Part shown: piece by piece, positions 17,473 through 25,772 of the stretch
How positions within the stretch are numbered: position 1 is the first letter of the stretch
Layout: each line of letters opens with the position of its first letter
From: Bacteroidota bacterium
GTDB taxonomy: Bacteria; Bacteroidota; Bacteroidia; CAILMK01; JAAYUY01
Length of the DNA: 51,396 bases
NCBI GenBank assembly: GCA_018698135.1
Contig: JABINZ010000054.1
Span: 1-51,396, forward strand
Direction of reading: 5' to 3'
Made by a program: the position numbers and the translations under genes
Notes under the pieces: model-generated
What the model was told of the DNA's origin: nothing
Databases searched by the model: none
What the model saw: the letters and a program-made list of their open reading frames with translations, nothing else

Positions 17473-17480
17473 CAAAGGTA
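17473..17480 (-). promoter_or_regulatory. -7 element (TACCTTTG), aroBAC operon
   Basis: TACCTTTG on the minus strand fits TAnnTTTG. It lies between the aroB start and the end of the S46 peptidase gene, so the aro genes need not be transcribed with the peptidase. Confidence 0.4.
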
Positions 17481-17496
17481 AAATTAACAAAAGATC

Positions 17497-19713
17497 TTAA
17501 ATTGACCCAACACCTAGCTCTTTCAAAAGATGGTTTGCTTTGCCTACTTCTTTGGTAACGAATAGAATATACCTGATGTCGACACCAATGGATCTGCTAT
17601 AGGAATCATTCCAGGCAAAATCATTAACTGTTGCTTCATAAGCACGATCGAAATTTAATCCAACAATTTCTCCATAAGCATTCAAAACGGGGCTTCCTGA
17701 ATTACCTCCTGTTGTATCCGCATTATATAGCATATTAACAATCACTTTATTTATTTTTTCCTGATTGTTTTCTACATACAGATTGTCGATTTCAGCTATT
17801 AATTTGTCATTAGCAATGTATTCACCACCCATCGAGATTTTTTGTTTGATTCCGGCTAATGATGTAAAAGGAGATTGATAAATCCCATCTCTTGGATAAT
17901 ATCCTTTAATATAGCCATAGGTTAATCGGAAAGTAGAGTTAGCATCGGGAAGAAAAGCTTCACCATTTGCTTCCATTTTAAGTTCTAAATAACGGGGTAA
18001 CAATGCATCTACTGAACTGTTCCATATATTCATATTTTGAGCTACTAGCTTTAAACCTTCATTTAAATGAAGATACAATTGAACAAATGGATCCTTGCTT
18101 TTTACTATTTTACTCGATTTTGCCAACATCTTGTCGATATAGGCTTCAGAATATATAAAATCCTGATACGATTTTCTTAAATAGGCAATTACATCCTGTG
18201 CATATTGTTCTTTGTCAAATATCTTATAAAATTCCTCAATCGGAAATTTGAATTCATTATTCATCAGCAGCAATTTGGTCAGATTTAAGCTGTCCATTAT
18301 AGGATCGTAGGACGCAAGTGACTGCATAATATCTTCCTTGACTTTTAATTTGTATTCCTCAAAAGCAGCTGATTTCTTATCAAATGTCATGGCTCTTTCA
18401 GCATAGGAAACCAAAGTTCTGGCAATACGCATATTCATCGATGCACTTAGCATTTGCCCATAAAACATATATTCTTCGGTATGCTCAAATATTTTTTGAT
18501 ACAATTCATCAATTTGCGATAAGAGACTTTGATATTCAGCTGCCTTTTGTCCATCATCTTTTAATAAAGCCAGTATCATTCGTTCTTCGGCTCTTTTTTT
18601 ATCCAGCAAATGAATTCTTTTCATCGTACTTAATTTCCCTCGATAATTTTTCGAAGTATTTGCTAATCCTTTAATAAATGGATCATACTTCACTTTCATG
18701 CTTGGATTCGCATGAGTCAGCTGCTCCATTTGATCAATCCTATACTCAAAAAACTCGGCAATAAATGGCATATGATAATCATGCATATACTCCAGAAAAT
18801 CAGCCGGACGATTTCTGAAAGTCCTTCCAGGATACCCTAAAATGAAAATAAAATCATTTTCCTGAACACCATCTGCACTAACTGTCAAGTGAATGGATGG
18901 TTTGAATGGTACATTTTCAGCATTGTATTCTGCTGGTTGACCATCAGGCGACACATAGGCTCTTGCAAAAGCAAAATCCCCACTGTGCCTAGGCCACATC
19001 CAATTGTCTGTTTCTCCTCCAAATTCACCTATTTCTCTTTGAGGAGCATACACTATCCGAATATCTTTCAAAAATTGATATCGAATAATCATGTAGGATT
19101 TCCCTGTTATCATTTCTGAAAGCTGCACAGATAAATCAGTATGCAGACTTTGATCCGCATCTAAAACCTTTTTCATATTAGCAGAAATAGCACTTCTTCT
19201 TTGAACAGGATCCATTTCACTCGAAATACCCTCCAATACTTGCTCGCTAACATCTTCATAGCTCATCATTATTTTAACAGTCATTCCCTTCATTTGCAAT
19301 TCCTGTTGTTTGTCCATTGCCAAAAAACCTTTTTCCATTAAATTATTATCCGCTGTAGATAAAGATTTTAATGAACTGAACACACAATGATGATTTGTCA
19401 GTATCAATCCATCTTCAGACACAAAAGAGCCTGTACAACCTCCTAAATTAACAACAGCTTGCAATAAGCTAATGCTATCAGGATTGTAGATTTTATCGAT
19501 ATCAATTTTTAATCCAGCAGCCTTTAAATTCAACTTGTTAAGCTGATTAATAGGATACATCCCGCCATCAGCATATAATTTGCCAGCTAAAAAGATGAAA
19601 ATCAAGCTAGTTAATAGATATATTTTGATTCCCTTTTGGGTGAAGGTGTTTTTTCGTTTATTATTCATCATAACAGTTTGCTTTAATTTGCAAATTTTTG
19701 ATTTTATTTTCAT
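17497..19713 (-). CDS. S46 family dipeptidyl-peptidase (DPP7/DPP11 type)
   Basis: Periplasmic or surface serine exopeptidase that releases dipeptides; 738 aa. A long basic leader precedes the signal peptide, which probably starts at the ATG near 19671 or 19668 (MMNNKRKN) and ends in KLYADGGMYP. Catalytic residues are visible: His in LTNHHC (residues 107-110), Asp in GGETDNWMWPRHSGDFAF and Ser672 in GGNSGSPV. Substrate preference (hydrophobic or acidic P1) hinges on a residue near the C-terminal SRSIGVDIRYIL that I cannot assign safely. Such enzymes feed amino-acid-fermenting Bacteroidota. It is a single gene whose leader holds a strong palindrome. Confidence 0.92.
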   Translation of the reverse strand: MKIKSKICKLKQTVMMNNKRKNTFTQKGIKIYLLTSLIFIFLAGKLYADGGMYPINQLNKLNLKAAGLKIDIDKIYNPDSISLLQAVVNLGGCTGSFVSEDGLILTNHHCVFSSLKSLSTADNNLMEKGFLAMDKQQELQMKGMTVKIMMSYEDVSEQVLEGISSEMDPVQRRSAISANMKKVLDADQSLHTDLSVQLSEMITGKSYMIIRYQFLKDIRIVYAPQREIGEFGGETDNWMWPRHSGDFAFARAYVSPDGQPAEYNAENVPFKPSIHLTVSADGVQENDFIFILGYPGRTFRNRPADFLEYMHDYHMPFIAEFFEYRIDQMEQLTHANPSMKVKYDPFIKGLANTSKNYRGKLSTMKRIHLLDKKRAEERMILALLKDDGQKAAEYQSLLSQIDELYQKIFEHTEEYMFYGQMLSASMNMRIARTLVSYAERAMTFDKKSAAFEEYKLKVKEDIMQSLASYDPIMDSLNLTKLLLMNNEFKFPIEEFYKIFDKEQYAQDVIAYLRKSYQDFIYSEAYIDKMLAKSSKIVKSKDPFVQLYLHLNEGLKLVAQNMNIWNSSVDALLPRYLELKMEANGEAFLPDANSTFRLTYGYIKGYYPRDGIYQSPFTSLAGIKQKISMGGEYIANDKLIAEIDNLYVENNQEKINKVIVNMLYNADTTGGNSGSPVLNAYGEIVGLNFDRAYEATVNDFAWNDSYSRSIGVDIRYILFVTKEVGKANHLLKELGVGSI

Positions 19714-19725
19714 TGCGCAACAAAA

Positions 19726-19759
19726 AATAAGATTTAATTGTTATTAATTAAATCTTATT
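19726..19759. promoter_or_regulatory. Perfect 14-bp inverted repeat in the S46 peptidase leader
   Basis: AATAAGATTTAATT at 19726-19739 and AATTAAATCTTATT at 19746-19759 are perfect inverted repeats with 6 bases between. On the minus strand the hairpin is followed by TTTTTTG, so it looks like an attenuator or terminator 13 bases before the first ATG of the peptidase gene. An operator palindrome is the other option. Confidence 0.5.
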
Positions 19760-19848
19760 CCATCGAAGATGCAGGCCTAATTAAGGTTACAGACTTCTAT
19801 TAGTTAAAATTTCTGAAAAAAAAACAAACTGCGAGTTCATATTTTCTT

Positions 19849-19856
19849 TATATTTG
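19849..19856 (+). promoter_or_regulatory. -7 element (TATATTTG), HU gene
   Basis: TATATTTG lies 49-56 bases before the ATG at 19905 and shares TATATTTGAGGA with the FISUMP promoter. Confidence 0.5.
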
Positions 19857-19904
19857 AGGAGTATTAAGGAATTCAGGTTTTTTTTTAACACAAAAATTTT
19901 TATT

Positions 19905-20177
19905 ATGAACAAAGGAGATTTAATTAACAAAATTGCAGCTGACGCTGAAATTACAAAAACACAAGCACAAAATGCTTTAAACTCTTTTATAGGAGCTACA
20001 GCAGATGCTTTAAAAAAAGGGGATAAAATTACTTTAGTAGGATTTGGAACCTTTGCTACATCGGAAAGAGCAGCAAGGAAAGGAAGAAATCCTCAAACCG
20101 GAGCAGAAATTAAAATACCAAAGAAAACAGTTGTTAAATTCAGACCAGGCAAAGACCTTTCAACTAAAATCATGTAA
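19905..20177 (+). CDS. HU family DNA-binding protein
   Basis: Nucleoid-associated protein of 90 aa that bends DNA. I start at the ATG 19905 (MNKGDLINKIAADAEITK), the family N-terminus; the frame runs back to 19854 but that part overlaps the promoter. The beta-arm motif is VGFGTFATSERAARKGRNP, followed by GAEIKIPKKTVVKFRPGK. Single gene with its own promoter and a strong rho-independent terminator. Confidence 0.95.
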   Translation: MNKGDLINKIAADAEITKTQAQNALNSFIGATADALKKGDKITLVGFGTFATSERAARKGRNPQTGAEIKIPKKTVVKFRPGKDLSTKIM

Positions 20178-20197
20178 CTTAACGACACAACAAAATG

Positions 20198-20226
20198 AAC
20201 CCTGCTCCAATAGCGGGGTTTTTTTT
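20198..20226 (+). terminator. Rho-independent terminator of the HU gene
   Basis: Stem AACCCTGC / GCGGGGTT (8 pairs with one G-T) around loop TCCAATA, followed by eight T. It is 20 bases after the HU stop. Confidence 0.85.
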
Positions 20227-20267
20227 GCCCATTTGTCAAATCATTACATTCGTATATTTCAAATTAA

Positions 20268-21311
20268 ATGTTGTACGGTAATACACAAACATCATTAAGA
20301 AGCAGAAGCCTCTCTTTTTACAGAATCCATCTGGCTATATTGGTCATTTTATTAGCTATTTTTCTTGGTGTATTTGGTTATATGCTTATCGAAGACCTGA
20401 CTTTTCTTGATGCATTTTATATGGCAATTATAACACTTTCTACTGTTGGTTTTGGGGAAGTAAAAGAACTTAGCAGTGAGGGTAAGGTCTTCACGATTAT
20501 TCTCATCATCATTTACATATCTGTATTTACGTATGCAGTAACAACAATCACATCTTATGTAATTGATGGGGAATATAAAAAAAGGCTTAAAATGTTTAGA
20601 ATGGAAAAACAAATACTAAAACTAAGTAATCATGTAATTGTTGTTGGTTACGGACGAAATGGAAGAAAATGCATTGAAGAGTTATCGCGAGGCAATGTAC
20701 CCTTCATCATCATTGAAAATAATCCTGAAATTATCGAATTAATTCAGGAATATGGTTTCCCTTATGTACAAGGCAATGCATCTGAAGACGAAATACTTTT
20801 AAGATCTAATATCGTTAATGCAAAGGCCATAATCAGTACACTACCCATTGATGCAGATAATGTTTTTGTTGTATTGTCGGCCAGAAAACTAAATAATAAG
20901 CTAACTATTATCAGCAGGGCTGCTATGGCTAGTTCAGAAGAAAAACTTCAAACAGCTGGTGCAGATCATGTGGTTATGCCAGAAACGATTGGAGGGCATT
21001 ATATGGCCAATTTAGTAAACAGACCAGACCTCATTGAATTTTATCATGTATTAACTGATGATATTGACTCCGGAGTATGCACAGAAGAATTGGAATGCAG
21101 CAATATTAAAAAAGAATATGTTGGTAAATCGATTGCAGAAATTAACTTTCGCAAATTGTCGGGTGTAAATGTAATTGCATTAAGAGATCCGCACGATGGA
21201 GCATTTCAAATCAATCCCGCACCAGAAACAATCATTAATGAAAATTCAATAATAATTGTTTTGGGAACCAAAGAGCAAGTTCTTAAAATGAAAAAAACTT
21301 TCAGTGAATAA
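20268..21311 (+). CDS. Potassium channel protein with RCK (TrkA-N/TrkA-C) domains
   Basis: Two-helix ligand-gated K+ channel of 347 aa. TM1 is about residues 20-42, the pore loop carries the selectivity filter TVGFGE (residues 59-64), and TM2 is about 72-94. The RCK N domain begins at about 120 with HVIVVGYGRNG, a Rossmann nucleotide-binding loop, and a TrkA-C domain covers about 260-345. It matches MthK/Kch-type channels. The start ATG at 20268 follows the HU terminator. Its end faces the HTH gene with 14 bases between. Confidence 0.92.
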   Translation: MLYGNTQTSLRSRSLSFYRIHLAILVILLAIFLGVFGYMLIEDLTFLDAFYMAIITLSTVGFGEVKELSSEGKVFTIILIIIYISVFTYAVTTITSYVIDGEYKKRLKMFRMEKQILKLSNHVIVVGYGRNGRKCIEELSRGNVPFIIIENNPEIIELIQEYGFPYVQGNASEDEILLRSNIVNAKAIISTLPIDADNVFVVLSARKLNNKLTIISRAAMASSEEKLQTAGADHVVMPETIGGHYMANLVNRPDLIEFYHVLTDDIDSGVCTEELECSNIKKEYVGKSIAEINFRKLSGVNVIALRDPHDGAFQINPAPETIINENSIIIVLGTKEQVLKMKKTFSE

Positions 21312-21325
21312 ATAGCTTGAATACC

Positions 21326-21799
21326 TTAATCGTCAATACGCACAAAACCCAGAGCCTTTCGATTATGCAACTTCAGTTTTTTCTTCAACATGATATAAAT
21401 GTTGGCCTTACGATAATCTACTCCAAATTCTTTTTTAATTAAATCAGTGATAATTTGTCCATTCCAGATTTTAGAATCGAAACCAAAATCTTCAGGCGTT
21501 TGGGTTAGTAAAATAGTTTTAAGTTGCTTGTAATCACTCTCTGTTAATTTGGCCCTTCTTCCTCTACCTTCTCGATCACGTAATCCCTCTATTCCTTCCT
21601 CATTGAATCTTCTGGCCCAGAAAAAATATCTGGCAGCTGATTTATAATAAAAAATCTTTTGAAGTTCGGTCACCGAAAAACCTTTCGCTACAAGGATACA
21701 GGTCATTAATCGCATAGCAACTCGGAACTCCTCCTTGCTATGAAGTAATTTCTCCATTTCCTCAATTGTGTAGCGTGTAATAAATTTTTTTCTTCTCAT
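21326..21799 (-). CDS. Helix-turn-helix protein related to the N-terminus of IS630-type transposases
   Basis: Basic protein of about 157 aa. I start at the ATG 21799 (MRRKKFITRYTIEEMEKLL) because the TATATTTG promoter lies inside the longer frame to 21829. The first half carries a helix-turn-helix (KGFSVTELQKIFYYKSAARYFFWARRF), then GIEGLRDREGRGRRAKL, then a second helical domain (DYKQLKTILLTQTPEDFG ... WNGQIITDLIKKEFGVDY). This is the DNA-binding part of IS630/winged-helix transposases, but no DDE catalytic domain follows: the next DNA downstream is the K+ channel gene. It is a domesticated HTH protein or a transposase remnant. Confidence 0.7.
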   Translation of the reverse strand: MRRKKFITRYTIEEMEKLLHSKEEFRVAMRLMTCILVAKGFSVTELQKIFYYKSAARYFFWARRFNEEGIEGLRDREGRGRRAKLTESDYKQLKTILLTQTPEDFGFDSKIWNGQIITDLIKKEFGVDYRKANIYIMLKKKLKLHNRKALGFVRIDD

Positions 21800-21826
21800 G
21801 ACACTACATTTCAATAATTGTACATA

Positions 21827-21834
21827 CAAATATA
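21827..21834 (-). promoter_or_regulatory. -7 element (TATATTTG), HTH gene
   Basis: TATATTTG on the minus strand, 28-35 bases before the ATG at 21799. It supports the shorter start. Confidence 0.45.
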
Positions 21835-21849
21835 ATAAATAATATAATT

Positions 21850-21900
21850 AAATAAAATAGAAAAATGCATTAATTTATTAATTCTCTGAGGATTAATGCA
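21850..21900 (-). terminator. Terminator of the hutI-ftcD operon
   Basis: Perfect 9-bp inverted repeat ATTAATGCA (21892-21900) / TGCATTAAT (21866-21874) starts at the ftcD stop codon. On the minus strand it is followed by a T-rich run (TTTTTCTATTTTATT). The loop is long (17 bases). Confidence 0.5.
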
Positions 21901-23581
21901 AAATATTATGTTCAACTATTGATAATATTTCTTTTTCAAGCAACTCTGATTTTTCAATAATTTCGGATCCTTTTTCTAGTATTTCCTTAACATAATCCTT
22001 GTCATCTAAATCAGCAGAGTTTATTTTAACATTCAAATAAGCTCCTTTCACTGCCATACAGGCACACAATGCTCCCACTCCAGCATCTGATGCTGAATTA
22101 GGATTTCCAGATTTAGCCATTGCCAATATCACTTGCATGGACGAAAATGCAGTTTCCATTACTGTAAAAGGTACTTCAATAGCATATTTGGTTGCTATCT
22201 GAATAGCTTGTTTTCGAATGGCTTTTTCAGCATCATTCCCATTTGGCAATTTAAAAGCATCCATAATTTTATTAAAGGCTTGTGTATCCTCATCTACGAA
22301 TGCAACCAACTTTTTCATGAATTCCTGACCTTTATCTGCCCAAATTGAAAACTCTTCCCAGCGATCGTCCCAGCCTCGTTTGTGAGCAGACAAATTAGAC
22401 ACCATGGTTCCAAGAGCAACTCCCATTGCGCCAACATAAGCTGAAACAGATCCTCCTCCAGGAGCAGGTGATTCACTGGCTGTTTCTTCAGCAAATTCTT
22501 TCAAATTCATATCTACCAGTTTTTTGGTAGTGCGGTCTTCAATTAAATATTCAATTATTTTTTCTTCAGCCTTGAATTCATACAAATCATCCAAACCCAT
22601 CGATTTCACTGCGATTTTAATCAATTCACTATCTGAAACGCCTGTTGAGCGCTCTTGTTTTTTTAGATAATGTTTTCCTGCTGAAAGCAAAGTATGCAAG
22701 GGTACTAGGCCAACTAATTCAGCACCCGTTACACGCATTCCTCTTAATTGAGCCTTGTCGGAAACTTCATCAAAAGCGATGTGGATAGGTGTTTCATTAA
22801 TATTTGTAATATTCATGGAAACCTGGGCAACTCCATATTCATCTATAAACCAACCAATTGCTTTGGTTCCTTTTAATGTTCCGGCTTCCCAGACAACATT
22901 CCCCTGATCGTCTATGATTTTTTTACCATTTGGAGTCCCATCATCAGTTTTTGCCCGTCCTTTTTCTCTTACATCAAAAGCAATTGCATTTGCTCTTCGG
23001 GTTGAAGTCGTATTCAAATTGTAGTTAATTGCTATTAAAAAATCGCGTGCACCAACTGCAGTTACACCTGTTTTTGGATTAAACTCTGCAGGACCAAAGT
23101 CAGGCTTCCATTCAGCTTTGCTCAGCTTATCAGCCAAACCTTCATACTCACCAGCTCTGCAATTTGCCAGATTTCTTCTATCAGGTTTTTGAGCTGCATT
23201 CTCATAACAATAAATACCGTACTTCAATTCTTCTCCAATGCGTTTGGCCAGTTTATGAGCATATTGCACCGTTTCTTCCATACTAATATTTGAAACAGGA
23301 ACCAATGGGCAAACATCTGTTGCACCAAATCGAGGATGAGCTCCCTTATGCTTACTCATATCTATTAACTCAGATGCTTTTTTAACTGCATTAAATGCAG
23401 CTTCTAAAACGGCCTCAGGTTCACCAACAAATGTTACAACTGTGCGATTAGTAGCATGGCCAGGATCAACATCCAGCAAATTAACACCATCGATTTTTTC
23501 AATTTCATCTGTAATTTGCTTGATGATGCTGAGGTCTCTTCCCTCACTAAAATTTGGTACGCATTCAATCAGTTTCTTCAT
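21893..23581 (-). CDS. ftcD: Bifunctional glutamate formimidoyltransferase / formimidoyl-THF cyclodeaminase
   Basis: Last step of tetrahydrofolate-linked histidine degradation, moving the formimino group from formiminoglutamate to THF and then releasing ammonia. 562 aa, two domains: formimidoyltransferase from LIECVPNFSEGRDL to about residue 330 (GAHPRFGATDVCPLVPVSN in it), and cyclodeaminase from about 345 (SESPAPGGGSVSAYVGAMG). The double-domain form is like the mammalian enzyme and is common in Bacteroidota. It begins 3 bases after hutI. hutH and hutU are not in the window. Confidence 0.95.
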   Translation of the reverse strand: MKKLIECVPNFSEGRDLSIIKQITDEIEKIDGVNLLDVDPGHATNRTVVTFVGEPEAVLEAAFNAVKKASELIDMSKHKGAHPRFGATDVCPLVPVSNISMEETVQYAHKLAKRIGEELKYGIYCYENAAQKPDRRNLANCRAGEYEGLADKLSKAEWKPDFGPAEFNPKTGVTAVGARDFLIAINYNLNTTSTRRANAIAFDVREKGRAKTDDGTPNGKKIIDDQGNVVWEAGTLKGTKAIGWFIDEYGVAQVSMNITNINETPIHIAFDEVSDKAQLRGMRVTGAELVGLVPLHTLLSAGKHYLKKQERSTGVSDSELIKIAVKSMGLDDLYEFKAEEKIIEYLIEDRTTKKLVDMNLKEFAEETASESPAPGGGSVSAYVGAMGVALGTMVSNLSAHKRGWDDRWEEFSIWADKGQEFMKKLVAFVDEDTQAFNKIMDAFKLPNGNDAEKAIRKQAIQIATKYAIEVPFTVMETAFSSMQVILAMAKSGNPNSASDAGVGALCACMAVKGAYLNVKINSADLDDKDYVKEILEKGSEIIEKSELLEKEILSIVEHNILH

Positions 23582-23584
23582 TAT

Positions 23585-24850
23585 CTATTGTTTATTTGTT
23601 ATTTCAATTCCGTTAAAATATTTTCCTTCAATAATCATACTTTCAATCACATGATTACCAAAATTATAGGGCATAAACTTAATCGAAGGAATTTGTTTTG
23701 TAATGATCAGATTGGCTTTTTTGCCAAGCTCAATACTTCCCATTTCATTTTCAATTTCCAATGCATGAGCTGCGTTAATGGTAATTGCATTCAGTGCTTC
23801 TTCAGGCATCATTTTCATTTTGATGCAAGCTAGCGACATGGAAAAATTCAAGTTACCTGATGGAGAACTTCCCGGATTATAATCAGAAGCAATGGAAACG
23901 CCTAATCCTGCATCAATCATTTTTCTGGCCGGAGGAAATTTCATGTTTAAATAAAATGAACAAGATGGCAATAATGTAGGGATGGTATTACTGTTCAGTA
24001 AGGATTTAATCCCTTTTTCACTGGTGTTTTCCAAATGATCCACCGAAATACTTCCAAATTTTATGGCTAAATCAAGTCCACCTAATTCATTCATCTGATC
24101 AACATGAAGTCGGGGTTTCAGACCTCTTGTCTTTGCTGCCGTTAATATTTGTGTTGCATCTTCCAGGTCATAAAAACCTTCTTCAATAAAAATATCGATA
24201 TAATCTGCTAATTTTTCTTTTTCTATTACAGGAAGCATCTCATCAATAATCAAACTTATGTATGCTTTTTTATTGCTTTTATATTCTTTAGGAACTGCAT
24301 GTGCGCCAAGAAATGTTGCCTTTATTGGGATTGGGCTAATTTCTTTAAGTTTTTTGATAACGCGAAGCATTTTCAATTCTCCACCTACAGATAAGCCATA
24401 GCCGCTTTTAATTTCCACAGCAGCAGTTCCCAGATTGATAATTTCATTCAATCGGGTTACTGCTGACTCTATAAGTTCTTCTTCGGATAGAGTGGCTAGC
24501 TTTTGAGCTGAATTCAAAATCCCACCTCCAGCAGCAGCTATTTCTTCATAACTGGCTCCTTTTAGTTTTAATTCAAATTCTTGCTCCCGACTTTCAGGAA
24601 AAACCAAATGTGTATGAGAATCGACATAAGCTGGCAATACAAAACAACCTGATAAATCCTTGGTTTCGTCAGCTATAATGCTTTTGCTTAAATGCTGCAT
24701 TTCTCCAAAGGCCGCTATTTTCCCATTTTCAACTAATAAATAAGAATTCTCAAGTACAGGCAGGTTGAGCATTTCTTTTCCAGCCTTAAAAGACATTGGG
24801 TTCATGCTATATTGAACCAATCCTTTGATATTTGTGAATAATATGCTCAT
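23585..24850 (-). CDS. hutI: Imidazolonepropionase
   Basis: Amidohydrolase that opens imidazolone-5-propionate to formiminoglutamate, the substrate of the next gene. 421 aa. Metal-binding VDSHTHLVF at about residue 76-84, then AGGGILNS, IEIKSGYGL, GAHAVPKEY, HVDQMNELGG and ASDYNPGSSPSGNL fit the family. First gene of hutI-ftcD; a TATTTTTG -7 element lies 32 bases upstream. Confidence 0.96.
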   Translation of the reverse strand: MSILFTNIKGLVQYSMNPMSFKAGKEMLNLPVLENSYLLVENGKIAAFGEMQHLSKSIIADETKDLSGCFVLPAYVDSHTHLVFPESREQEFELKLKGASYEEIAAAGGGILNSAQKLATLSEEELIESAVTRLNEIINLGTAAVEIKSGYGLSVGGELKMLRVIKKLKEISPIPIKATFLGAHAVPKEYKSNKKAYISLIIDEMLPVIEKEKLADYIDIFIEEGFYDLEDATQILTAAKTRGLKPRLHVDQMNELGGLDLAIKFGSISVDHLENTSEKGIKSLLNSNTIPTLLPSCSFYLNMKFPPARKMIDAGLGVSIASDYNPGSSPSGNLNFSMSLACIKMKMMPEEALNAITINAAHALEIENEMGSIELGKKANLIITKQIPSIKFMPYNFGNHVIESMIIEGKYFNGIEITNKQ

Positions 24851-24881
24851 AATTGTTTTTCTGTCAGCTTGAATTAAAAGT

Positions 24882-24889
24882 CAAAAATA
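24882..24889 (-). promoter_or_regulatory. -7 element (TATTTTTG), hutI-ftcD operon
   Basis: TATTTTTG on the minus strand fits TAnnTTTG, 32-39 bases before the hutI ATG. Confidence 0.4.
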
Positions 24890-24927
24890 GAAACAAACCT
24901 ATATCATTGGAATAATATTTAAATGAA

Positions 24928-25665
24928 TTATAAAATATAGGCTATTTCTTTCATATCAAATGACTTCAACTCAGCATGGGTTTCCACTACTAATTTACCA
25001 TATTCATCAACTCCTCGAATGATTCCATCAAAACACTTTTGTTGACTTGAAAACTCAGCACTTAAATTATATTTATAGAGTTGACTTTCATAGTTTGCTT
25101 TAATCTCTTCAAATCTTCCTTCAATCAATAAATGATACTTATGAAGAATAAATTCGACCAATTTTTCTCTAACAAAGGTAAGATCAATCTCTTTTTTCAA
25201 TACATGCTGCATTGATATCGGATTAGGAAGGCTATTGGAAAATGACATTTGGTTAACATTTAATCCTATTCCAATAATACTTGAACTTATTCCATGCTGA
25301 TTCAAGTCATTTTGAATTAAAATTCCGGCCACTTTCCGGGCATTAATGTATATATCATTTGGCCATTTGATTTTGACATTTTCTATTCCAAATGCAGTAT
25401 GCAAACAATCTGCAATTCCTAAACTAGCTATCATGCTAATAAAAAAATACTTTTCAGCCATTAAAAACTCAGGCTTCAGAATAATCGACATTAATATATT
25501 CTTCCCTTTCTCACTCTCCCAAACAGCTTTTGATTGTCCTTTCCCATGACTTTGGAAAGCTGCACTGATAATCATCCCATTTTCTGCCCCAGAATTTTCA
25601 ATTAATTCTCTTGCATAATCATTCGTGGAATTCAATTCATCTATTTCAATCAATTTCAATTGCAT
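24928..25665 (-). CDS. birA: Biotin--[acetyl-CoA-carboxylase] ligase (catalytic domain only)
   Basis: Activates biotin to biotinyl-AMP and attaches it to carrier proteins. 245 aa. NSTNDYARELI near the N-terminus, the biotin-loop region SHGKGQSKAVWES (GRGRxGRxW in E. coli, here with fewer Arg), KWPNDIYINARKVAGILIQ and the GIGLNVN strand are diagnostic. The protein begins directly with the catalytic domain, so the repressor HTH of E. coli BirA is missing and it should not regulate transcription. Divergent from the Gfo/Idh gene; stop 78 bases beyond the hutI start. Confidence 0.92.
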   Translation of the reverse strand: MQLKLIEIDELNSTNDYARELIENSGAENGMIISAAFQSHGKGQSKAVWESEKGKNILMSIILKPEFLMAEKYFFISMIASLGIADCLHTAFGIENVKIKWPNDIYINARKVAGILIQNDLNQHGISSSIIGIGLNVNQMSFSNSLPNPISMQHVLKKEIDLTFVREKLVEFILHKYHLLIEGRFEEIKANYESQLYKYNLSAEFSSQQKCFDGIIRGVDEYGKLVVETHAELKSFDMKEIAYIL

Positions 25666-25772
25666 TTGCTATTCATTAGATTGTTCAAAAATCGAAAATA
25701 ATCCCCATAAATCATGAAAATATACCATATTTGCACTCCAATACAAATCCATTTCAAGTCAAAAATTGTAGG

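Noticed and set aside
20268-21834. Complete IS element around the HTH gene
   Set aside because: No DDE catalytic ORF, no convincing terminal inverted repeats or target duplication; the K+ channel gene abuts it.
25731-25772. Upstream extension of the Gfo/Idh gene to the TTG at 25731
   Set aside because: The ATG at 25773 places the Rossmann strand at the N-terminus as in the family; the added residues look like leader sequence.
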